DNA of 64,000 nucleotides. It comes from Micropterix aruncella. Taxonomy: Eukaryota > Arthropoda > Insecta > Lepidoptera > Micropterigidae. Positions 9,867 to 18,544 of this stretch are shown here, piece by piece. Positions within the stretch are counted from its first letter, which is position 1; each line of letters starts with the position of its first letter. A program made the translations under genes and the position numbers. Location of the stretch: contig OX155960.1 in assembly GCA_944548615.1 (NCBI GenBank), positions 26,765,833 to 26,829,832 on the forward strand, in the 5' to 3' direction. A model generated the notes under the pieces. It was not told the origin of the DNA. It saw only the letters and a list, made by a program, of their open reading frames with translations, and ran no database searches.

Positions 9867-10530
9867 ATGATATTGTCTGCTGATGGTTTCTCCTTGTATT
9901 TTTTCAGAGGCGGGTTCTTTATGTTTCCACTGCAATGACTGTTCGGGGTCATAGCAATGAACCCAAGTGTCATCCCCAGCAACTATTTTGCCGAGAAAAC
10001 CTTCCCCATTCAGACAGCTCAAGATTTTCTTTACAAATGTCAACTCGGCTTTTCTTCCGCAGAGCTGTGAGCATTCTAGGAACCCACCTTCCACAGACAT
10101 TTGTCATACTCAAATTTGTATGTAGGATTTGTAATACTGATGGTTCGGAAGTCTACACTCATTTCCTAATTGAGACGCTTTTACTCGCCTATCATTCACA
10201 ACCTTATCTCGGATTTTTTTCACGTCTGCAGAAGTAACAGTCACAGGCCTTCCAGACCTTTCATCGTCCTCGATGGATTCTCAACCACATTCTGCTTCGA
10301 CCAGAATTTTATTTGATAATAAGGGGGACAGTCCTTGTACACAACACACATTCGATCATAAATCTCATTCCGCTGTTTTCCTTAAGGTTTTCTTTAAGGT
10401 GTTAAAGGCAAAAACTCACCGACCTTTGCTTTAATTTAATATCATCCATCTTTCGCACTTCACTTTGCTGTAAGTCCGCTCCGCGCAAGAGTAATGCATG
10501 TACTGAGCTGTAATCTGCATGTTGGTATAA
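9867..10530 (-). pseudogene. mariner transposase, N-terminal half
   Basis: Minus-strand reading gives SGRPVTVTSADVKKIRDKV in the DNA-binding part, RWVPRMLTALRKKSRVDIC in one frame and GDDTWVHCYDPEQSLQWKH in another. GDDTWVH contains the first catalytic Asp of mariner transposases. The reading ends at KPSADN, and the other half resumes with IMATICWDR, so the two halves were one gene before the SINE-like insertion. Multiple stops upstream. Confidence 0.85.
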
Positions 10531-10884
10531 ATGACAGCGTTGCCATACTTTATGTATAAAATAATATCATGCCATATATTTTCTTCAAGAATAGGGTTTG
10601 TGAAACCGAGCGATAAATAGTGAGCGAAATATTTAGCACACTAAAATTTTAGACTGGTTTCAAGAATTGGCCCCCAGGCCACTACATGTCTGAAGCATGT
10701 TCCAACATGCATTTTAGAACTGAGGGCCATAACCTAATAACTCACACCCGGGGTAGATAACTTATCTAGTGTCCCTCGTATATTCCATTTTTAGTTTATA
10801 GTTACTCTTTTAATAATACCTAAAAACTACTATCTCCGAGCCATATCTTTCGATTTTCCACCCACAATGAAGCTTGAGGGGGGA

Positions 10885-11015
10885 GACAGCGACAAAAAAT
10901 TGCAAGAGTTTGGGAAAAGCTGATACTTTCAGATCAGGTAGTATTTTGGCCATAGAATGCCGGGATACAGTCAGCAGGCCAGATTCCGGTTAGTACCCCC
11001 AGTGTTTTGGAATAG
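10885..11015. repeat. left arm of a ~130-bp inverted repeat pair
   Basis: GACAAAAAATTGCAAGAGTTT through GGCCATAGAATGCCG and ACCCCCAGTGTTTTGGA is found again, reversed, at 12266-12430. The pair encloses the hAT element at 11204-12055 and could be the arms of an older element of about 1.5 kb. Confidence 0.7.
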
Positions 11016-11203
11016 CTGAACATTCATCAGTATACAGTAAATGCAACAAAGAACCCTAAACATATGGTGGCGTCAGCATCTCCATACCATTATATTCCGC
11101 TATTGCGACCATTATGTTGCGCGGCACCGTAGACCGGTGCGTCATAGATCGATGTGTGACATATATAGAGATGCTGACTCCACTCGTTCGATTATGAAGC
11201 AGT

Positions 11204-12055
11204 CAGGTGCGGATCTGCGTCTTGTGTGGGGGGGGGGGGGGGGCGGAGAGTGGGGGTGGGTTTTTGTCTATAGATAGTTAAAATAAATTATAGTGTGAAT
11301 TAAGAGCATCCAATATGCTGAATAGAGATAGGTAATTAAGTAACTAAGGATTATAAAAAGGGAAAAGAAATAATGAATACACTCGTACGTTTTTATTTTA
11401 CTTCTAAATGAACAATGAACAAATGATACAGCATAACACAGAATTAAATTACAAATTGCAGTTTCCGGTGTTTTTTCTTTGCAAATCTTTCAATTATCTT
11501 CTCTTTGTCTACTGGAATATCAAAATGAATATGCAGGAGTGCAAACCCTGTTAACCTATCCTCTACCATCGTGGATCGTAGCCAGGTTTTTAGTCGCCCC
11601 AGAGTTGAAAAACTTCTTTCGGCAGTCGCCACACTTGAGGGCAAGGAGGCCATGATAAGGATGAGGCGATGTATGCCAGGGTAGATGAATTCGTTGGCCA
11701 GATCTAGAATATCTATAATATTTTTTGGTTTGGAAGAAGCGGGTTTATTTCTCTTTTCCCTTCTAAAACTTTCTTTCCAGATGTTGTATTCTCCCAGAAC
11801 TCCTGCCGCATTAACTCCTAGGAGACTCTTATGCTCTCTAACAAGATCTGCTAGGTACTACATTTGAGTGATCATTATCGACTTTTATTATTATCGATGG
11901 CATTATAATGTTTAAATTAAAAACCTTTAAGGTTTCGGGTGGCAGTCGATTTTTGAGGTCGTTTATGACATTGTCCAGTAGCGGGATATTTTTTTTCAAT
12001 CCTTGTTATGGGGGGGCGGTCGCCCCCTCCGCCCCCCCCCATAGATCCGCGCCTG
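11204..12055 (-). mobile_element. hAT element remnant with perfect 8-bp target duplication
   Basis: Termini are CAGGTGCGGATCTGCG on the left and, reversed, CAGGCGCGGATCTATGG on the right. The 8-bp duplication GAAGCAGT is exact at 11196-11203 and 12056-12063. An 8-bp duplication is diagnostic of hAT. At 852 bp it is internally deleted, keeping only the C-terminal transposase. G-runs follow the left terminus (11228-11243) and C-runs precede the right one. Confidence 0.95.
11444..11857 (-). pseudogene. hAT transposase C-terminal (dimerisation) fragment
   Basis: The minus strand is open for 138 codons, from just after a stop at 11858-11860 down to 11444. It reads YLADLVREHKSLLG, NIIDILDLANEFIYPG, LPSSVATAERSFSTLGRLK and WLRSTMVEDRLTGFALLH. 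AERSFS...LK.WLRSTM..RL is the hAT C-terminal dimerisation motif, here of the ZMYM-like animal type. The BED finger and most of the RNase H-like catalytic core are absent. Confidence 0.9.
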
Positions 12056-12265
12056 GAAGCAGTATGACCGTTGTCTAGGGTAGACTGAGTCTACACCTAA
12101 CAACGGCGGTTGCAACATCGCCGAAACGTCGGGTGTTACAAACTTCACGCGGTGAATTTTTTTTGTCTTATTTATAGTCTTCGATTTCACAGTCTGACAA
12201 TATGTTCCGATTTCTTTATTGCATCCACTGTCTGTCTACCTGCTGATGACTTTTCACTTTTTCCA

Positions 12266-12430
12266 AAACATTTTTGGGGTACTAATTAAAATTACACCTT
12301 TCTTAGTATGCCAGCGCCAGCTGTGCCACGGAATCTGGCATGCTGACTGTACTGCGGCATTCTATGGCCAAAATACTGTCTGATCGGAAAGTGTCAGCTT
12401 TTCCAAAACTCTTGCAATTTTTTGTCGCTG
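12266..12430. repeat. right arm of the inverted repeat pair
   Basis: Reverse complement of 10885-11015 with small indels. A separate word, GCAACATCGCCGAAACGTCGGGTG at 12113, recurs at 13491, marking another dispersed repeat common in insect genomes. Confidence 0.65.
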
Positions 12431-13164
12431 GCTCTTGGACTAGTAGTTACCAACCAAACAAACTACAATTCCAGTAATTATTTTACCATATATTACGAGT
12501 ATGATTGTTTTAATAGGAAGAACCAAATTTGGTACGGTACGGCTATGTGGGTTAATAGGTACCCTGCGAGGTTCTAGTAATATGTTGTTGGTCCTATAGT
12601 TAAGAAAGTTGAAAATACGTCGACATGAGCTGCCCGAAAGTCCGACTTCAAAAGCCAACAAGTCAACTTATGCTAATTTATCTAAATTTACATTGTCAAA
12701 AGCACTCTTCACATCTCAAACGCAGCACACAGTACTCATGGCTCAATTTTACGTCTTTCAGGTCTGAATTCGACCAGTAGCTTAGATTTCAGGCCGGATG
12801 CTACAGGGTTATACGGAAACCCTTTTACATTTAAGGGTTAAAATGATAAATCTAAATTAAACAGTCACTAGTTTAAGCTCCAGACGTGGCAATGGACAGA
12901 CACAGTTTTTTGGATTCGCGGGACCTCGAAACGTTGTAACTCCACAAAGCGTTTCTCTGTGTTTCACAATACAATTCACATGGATTTCACAATACAAGTA
13001 CGGTAAAGTACAAATAAAAAGCGTTTAATAAAAATATGTCGTTTCAGTACACATAAATTGCCGATTATATTTCGACTCTTAAATAAAACACCAATGGGTA
13101 GTTAAACCATGACAAAATAATCGTTTTTTTTTAACTAGATATCTTCATTCGCCATAAAGCTTAA
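12431..13164. other. unassigned intergenic sequence
   Basis: No coding similarity recognised. TTAAGGGTTAA near 12836 could be an eroded end of a TTAA-type MITE, but no partner end was found. Confidence 0.4.
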
Positions 13165-13290
13165 CATCATCTGGACCTGGAGAAGTCGCTATTGCGAGAT
13201 TATGATAACAACAGTATTGCTCATGTTGCTGGCCTCAAATGTCAGAACGACTGGAACGGTGTTTTTGCATATGAATGCACTGGAATGGAT
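13165..13290 (+). pseudogene. short fragment of an R2/R4-like ORF, opposite strand
   Basis: The plus strand reads DLEKSLLRDYDNNSIAHVAG and LKCQNDWN. The intact ORF (residues 798-825) has DLKKSLLRGDYDSKSMAHAIG and LQCQNDWT. It is a more divergent relative of the element at 18545-21994 and lies in the opposite orientation. Similarity fades after PPTD. Confidence 0.8.
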
Positions 13291-13536
13291 ATCCAAACCC
13301 CACCTACTGATGGTCTCGGACCCTAAGATAAGGTTCACATATGAGACGGAATAAGATAGATCTCTGGAAATTTATGGACGTTAACGTTACGAGGAGTAGC
13401 GACAACACCCTGGGACACACTGGATACAGAAGACCTACACATGCTGAATAATACCATCATCCTTGCCACTTACGCTCGGTAGAAACATGCAACATCGCCG
13501 AAACGTCGGGTGATACAAACAACTTTTGTTTGTACA

Positions 13537-13627
13537 CGACTGCCCAACAAAAAAGGAGTGTAATGTGTTCGGGGTTACCACCATAACTTCTAAACGCTTG
13601 ACCCGATTTAGAAGTGTCTGGTATTGT
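13537..13627 (+). repeat. left part of a dispersed repeat, cut by the CACTCAG element
   Basis: ACTGCCCAACAAAAAAGG ... ATAACTTCTAAACGCTTG ... GATTTAGAAGTGT matches 43797-43930 in the same orientation and 25240-25330 reversed. It stops at the TA (13628-13629) flanking the large element. The rest of this copy may resume at 22049-22295. Confidence 0.65.
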
Positions 13628-14654
13628 TACACTCAGAGAAATTTTTACTAGACAACGCTGCATTTTTACATTGCGAGCGAAAAATTGCGAAATTAACCAT
13701 AGAATATTGTGGCAATGACAACTTACCCTTTGCGGGGTCAGCAACGCTTACTTTGTCGAATGCAAAAATTGCGGAATCAACAATATAAAATTGTGGCGCT
13801 AACAATTTTTTTCGACATTGTTATTACCTCAATGCTCTAAACTGCGGGGTTAACAATTTTACAGCTTGTGAGTTTAACAATGTAAACGTAACATTGATTT
13901 TATACGTTGCGGCGATAGCAATGTTCCGCTACTTTGATAAATTGACAACGTGCTAATCTGCGGAATTTACATAGTTAAAGATTGTGATTTTCACAATGTA
14001 AGCAGAATATTGATTTTATACGTTGCGACGATGGCAACTTTACGGTACTTTGATAAATTAGCAATGTGCTAATCTGTGGAATTCACATAGGTGAGTATTG
14101 TGAGTTTCACAATGTAAGCGGAACATTGCTTTTTTAATGTTGTGGATAAATTAGCAATGTCCATGATTAACATAGTTGGTTTGTCAGTTCCACAATGTAA
14201 GCGAGACATTGATTTTATACATTGCCGCGCTAGCAACTTTTACTAGCAACGCTAGCTAGTAACTACGTAAGTTGTGAATAAGGCAATGTTTTCATAATTC
14301 CTCAATGTTTTTAAATTGATATTAACACAACGTTGACGTAGATTTTTTCTCAATGGCAGATAGGTTTGAGAAAAACTCAAACTATAATTGTCAAAACCGC
14401 AACGTTTATTTTCTACAAAGTTGGGGGCTTTCCTATACGTTGTCAAAATCCCGCCGCGCGCGCGAGTCGCGACCACGCTCGGCTGTTTGTTTGCGACGCT
14501 ATTCCAGTCTGTAAGCGGGGCGCGCCGCGCGTGCAGAGCGCTCGATCTGCGTCGAGTGCATTTTACGGCGTCGTATTTTCAAGAAAGAATTAAAAGCACA
14601 ATTAGGAACTGTTCAAAAGTGCAATCAGTGATTAAGTGGCGACATTTCAGAAAA

Positions 14655-14729
14655 ATGGAGAAAGAACAGCAGCTACTGCTGGATTTCTTAATATCGAACA
14701 ATCTCGTACACCTGTCGCAACGTTCCAGG
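14655..14729 (+). CDS. candidate first coding exon inside the 4.4-kb element
   Basis: ATG opens 25 codons (MEKEQQLLLDFLISNN, then LVHLSQRSR) that end exactly at AGG|GTAAGT, a strong donor. Upstream, 14450-14640 is unusually GC-rich for this window and could be a promoter and 5' UTR. A possible acceptor (TACCTCGTTTCAG) lies at 14867-14880, but the frame after it stops within 15 codons. I do not recognise the peptide. It may be the start of the element's own gene or of a captured host gene. Confidence 0.35.
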
Positions 14730-14956
14730 GTAAGTTTTTTGAAAAAAATATTTATCGAGTCTGTATTGGCGTCTCATCGCACGATAACATAAGAACACGC
14801 GGCCGTTCCGCCACCTTTGAGTTGTATGGCTGTGACTACATTGTACCGAAACTATTCTACTTTAAATACCTCGTTTCAGAATCAGCGTGGTGAATATAGT
14901 CGAATGATATTGAAAGATCAATAATCTAGAATAATACCTAAACTATAGAATTTTTT

Positions 14957-15197
14957 TCTAGACAACGCTGCATTTTTACATTGCGAGCGAAAAATTGCGA
15001 AATTAACCATAGAATATTGTAACGAAGACAAATTACCCTTTGCGGGGTCAGCAACGTTTTCTTTGTCGAATGCAAAAATTGCGGTATCAACAATATAAAA
15101 TTTTGGCGCTAACAATTTTTTTTGACATTGTTATTACCTCAATGCTCTAAACTGCGGGGTTAACAGTTTAACAGCTTGTGAGTTTAACAATTTTACA
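14957..15197 (+). repeat. internal copy of the element's left end
   Basis: CTAGACAACGCTGCATTTTTAC through GCGGGGTTAACA repeats 13648-13860 almost base for base in the same orientation, but lacks the terminal CACTCAG. It could be an internal duplication or the remains of a second copy. Confidence 0.8.
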
Positions 15198-15879
15198 GCA
15201 TGCCTTCACATGGCGGTTTGTGTAGATTTCATAGTGCACCATTTTAAATAAATTAATTAAAATTTCCACAGTAATTTAAAAATAACACATTTTGCTTGTA
15301 TCGAATATAATTGAATGCCTATTGGTAAAAAAAACTGAATTAATTGCAATTTAGTTTTAACTGCAGTATATTTCCTATCATAGCATAATATGATATTGAA
15401 CCTGTAATAAGGCTGGATATTTTTTTTGTTACAGAAGGGTCCTGAACACATACTGTCTCTTCGCGTAATACTCAGATTGATGCTACAGAGAAGTTTTTGT
15501 CATCTGCTGTGGCTGGTTCATCATCTGCCAGGGCGGCGGTGAGTTAGAAAAATCATAAAAGAGTTTATAAGGGAAACCTCTTGGAAACCTGCAACATCTT
15601 GTCAACATCTTGTAACATCTTGTAACTTTAAAAAGTGACAATCCATTTGCATTTTTATTAATTCTGATTATTCTAATGTTGATTTTGTTTTATTTATTAT
15701 TTGGATTAGATTTAGTTTTATCGTATTTAATTTTTATTTTAAAAAGATTTGAATTTTCTATTTTTAATTTAATTTTTTGTAGACTATTTTAATAATTAGT
15801 TTTATTTGATTGTGTCTAGAAATATATGCATTGTTAATAAATAGTAATCATAATGCACAAAGAAAATTGCTCAAGTCTG

Positions 15880-16035
15880 CCTTAGAACAGGCTCAGGCCT
15901 AGTTAGGCGACTTTCGGTCATAACCATGTCTCAGTCACAATAAGAATCAGTTTTCTGCTATTGCCTCATTTACATACAGTGTGACATGGTAAAATGTACT
16001 AGTTAAATTTTGTAATACCTACTCTAAATAAATAA
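15880..16035 (+). mobile_element. LINE 3' end (CAGGCTCAGGCCTAGTTAGGC family)
   Basis: Carries the conserved 3' word of the family, as near 5575 and 43725, and ends in AATAAATAAATC at 16025. No ORF. Confidence 0.6.
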
Positions 16036-16038
16036 ATC

Positions 16039-16840
16039 TTGGAAACCTGCAAATTTATAAGGGACCACGATCAGTATTTCAAAACAAACAATGTTGAACA
16101 CGGCTATAACACACGAAATAAACATGAGCTACAAGCACCCAAGCCAAATTTAACTCTATTTAAAAAAGGAATGTTATACAATGCAATAAAAATCTATAAC
16201 CACCTACCTGCAAATATCAAAGAAATAAAAAGAAAAGAGTTTACCGCAGCGTTGAAAAAATGGCTTATCGATAAAAGCTTTTACACATTAAACGAATATT
16301 TCTCATAATATTATATTGTAGGCATGCATTTTCATTTTGTTTTTACAATAATTCAATTAGGAAGATTACAAATTTTCAATTATATACATTTCGTATTTAT
16401 AGGCGGATTTTTGATTATTCCTTGATTTTGATTTTTTTTCATTATTTTTTATATTATTGGTGAATTATTTTTTATTAATTGTTTTCTACTGTTACATTTT
16501 AAATTATATACATTTCGTATTTATAGGCGGAATTTCGATTATTCCTTGATTTTGATTTTTTCTTTATTTTTTATATTATTGGTCAATTATTTTTTCTAAT
16601 TGTCTTCTACTGTTAGTTCTACTTATCCGGTCTGTTTAGATTTTTTAGATGTTAAACCAGTGAAATAATTACATTTTTAATAAGATATTATAATTAGCAG
16701 ATAAGTCAATTTAGCACATAAGTAAATTTGTCAATCTGTTTTAATAACAGGTAATTGTGAGATACATAGTTTTACGCATTATCACCATAAATGTACCACC
16801 ACAATTTCGGACAATAAAAATATTTCTATTTCTATTTCTA
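16039..16840 (+). mobile_element. LINE 3' fragment: ORF2 C-terminus and UTR
   Basis: An open frame to 16308 reads HGYNTRNKHELQAPKPNL, TLFKKGMLYNAIKIYNHLP and LKKWLIDKSFYTLNEYFS, the usual C-terminal tail of insect non-LTR ORF2 (NTRNK, then YN.LP, then F...LK.WL). The 3' UTR holds a ~124-bp direct duplication (near 16380 and 16504). The element ends in repeated TTTCTA at about 16825. Confidence 0.8.
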
Positions 16841-17183
16841 TACATGTATGAATAAAACTGTAATCTGTAAATTTATGGCTTCTTATGTTTGTTAATCTTG
16901 GTTTTAAGAGAAGACAGAGATTAACACGGAAATCATAGGTTTCTATACAAAATATTACAGAAACGTCTTTCAAGTTTTGGAAGACTATTTTGTATGGAAA
17001 TTTTCTATTTCCGACCTAAACTCTGTCTCCACATAAAATTATTCGAGTAAAATTAAAATTAAACACTCCTTTTGTTATAACATGTATGTCAGTTGTAAGT
17101 AAATAAATGTTTTATTTTGTGTAACTGTTGTTTATGTTTTAGGTTATTGGATACACAAACATGCACAAGTAATGCAACATAGG

Positions 17184-17360
17184 CTTCAGATCTTCTTCAG
17201 GTTTTATTTGCAATGCTGTTCCTGGTCAACCGCAGTGTAAATATTGCAGGAATAGCAATAATGGATTTCGTTTTCCCTGCAATTAATATTTACACAGCGG
17301 TTGTACAGTATACAGCAGTACAAATAAAATATGCTGAAGATCTGAAGCAATGCGTACGTT
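17184..17360. repeat. long imperfect inverted repeat
   Basis: Arms of about 70 bp pair: CTTCAGATCTTCTTCAGG ... CAGTGTAAATATTGCAGG against the reverse of 17277-17350. A second, tighter hairpin follows (17355-17415, GCTTTATTAGCAACTTTCAAG against its complement) and leads into the tandem array. Confidence 0.75.
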
Positions 17361-17383
17361 GCTTTATTAGCAACTTTCAAGTT

Positions 17384-17754
17384 GTTAGAAACACAACTTG
17401 AAAGTTGCTAATAAAGCAAAGTGCGCATTGCTAAACCCACAAGGTTGAACCACAACTCTGTTAGAAACACAACTTGAAAGTTGCTAATAAAGCAAAGTGC
17501 GCATTGCTAAACCCACAAGGTTGAACCACAACTCTGTTAGAAACACAACTTGAAAGTTGCTAATAAAGCCAAGTGCGCATTGCTAAACCCACAAGGTTGA
17601 ACCACAACTCTGTTAGAAACACAACTTGAAAGTTGCTAATAAAGCAAAGTGCGCATTGCTAAACCCACAAGGTTGAACCACAACTCTGTTAGAAACACAA
17701 CTTGAAAGTTGCTAATAAAGCAAAGTGCGCATTGCTAAACCCACAAGGTTGAAA
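17384..17754 (+). repeat. tandem array, five units of 76 bp
   Basis: Unit starts (GTTAGAAACACAACTTG) fall at 17384, 17460, 17536, 17612 and 17688, an exact 76-bp step. Units differ at only one or two bases, so the array is recent or homogenised. It lies just inside the right end of the 4.4-kb element. Confidence 0.95.
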
Positions 17755-18036
17755 GGCGGAATTGATTGCGAATCAACAGAGTAAAGTTGTGAAATTCGCA
17801 ATGTGTTAACATTGCGAATTTCACAAAGTAAAATTGTGAAATATGAGCCATCAAAGTAAAGTTGTGAAAGCGCGCCTTTGTGAAATTAACAATGCTATGC
17901 TCTGTCATATAAGCAATGTTTTTCGACAATTTTGGCGTTGTGGCTCCCACTATTTTACCTTGATGGCTCATATTTAACAACTTTTTGTTGTCAAATTCAC
18001 CATGTTTTTTTCTGAGTGTAGAACCTGTCCAAATAC

Positions 18037-18198
18037 CTCCATACCCATACCTCCATACTTCCTGAGTAGGGTGAGCATACGAGCGCCTTCCCGACTCGCA
18101 CGTGCTCACTCAACTTTTTACGTACCATGGTTCCAATTCGTTATTGCCGCGCGTTATGCATGCATAGTACAATGTACGCTTTAACGATATTGACATAT
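18037..18198. other. short unassigned segment between nested elements
   Basis: Lies between the CACTCAG element and the SINE-like repeat. Contains CCATAC repeats at its left edge. No feature recognised. Confidence 0.4.
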
Positions 18199-18544
18199 TT
18201 AACCATCAGAATAGTCGATCCTTTGTTAAGGAGGTACGTGAAAAGCTGATTATCAGATCGGATTGAATTAGCATGCACAAGCACTCACAAGCACATTCGC
18301 ACTACAGATACACACACCCACACACACATACATAAACGCACACACACATACAAACACACATACACACACCCACACATACACGCTCTCCATCGCACAAACA
18401 CACACTAACATCCATACACTCGCACATAGCGATTTTAACTGTTACTTTTAAATTCTTTTTGGTTTTCTTTATATTGGTATTGTTTAGCATATTTTGTAAT
18501 CCTTATATAGCAAATAATTTAAAACATCATTGGCTTTGTTACTG
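18199..18544 (+). mobile_element. SINE-like repeat, left part (filled site)
   Basis: Matches 9480-9798 nearly throughout, including TTAACCATCAGAATAG, GGAGGTACGTGAAAAGCTG, the CA-rich microsatellite (18301-18425) and TTGGCTTTGTTACTG. The match stops at TTACTG and resumes at 21995, on the far side of the R2/R4-like element. Confidence 0.85.

Larger units (their letters stand above)
13630..18018. mobile_element. 4.4-kb TA-flanked element with CACTCAG/CTGAGTG ends
   Basis: The left end CACTCAGAGAAATTTTT and right end AAAAAAACTGAGTG-like sequence (CTGAGTG at 18012-18018) are inverted, with TA directly outside both (13628-13629, 18019-18020). The first and last ~0.3-0.6 kb are packed with short palindromic words (CAATGT...ACATTG, TTGCGAATTTCACAA). 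Inside are a spliced-looking start exon (14655-14729), a 240-bp copy of the left end (14957-15197), LINE fragments (15880-16840), a long hairpin (17184-17360) and a 76-bp tandem array (17384-17754). No full transposase was found, so the superfamily is open. TA sites occur in Tc1/mariner and some other groups. Confidence 0.6.

Noticed and set aside
14388..14792. 134-codon frame through the GC-rich leader
   Set aside because: Reads through a good splice donor (14730) and has no motif. The shorter ATG at 14655 with the donor is a better reading.
17384..17754. CRISPR-like regular repeat
   Set aside because: Units are directly adjacent with no unique spacers, in a eukaryotic transposon context; a plain tandem array.
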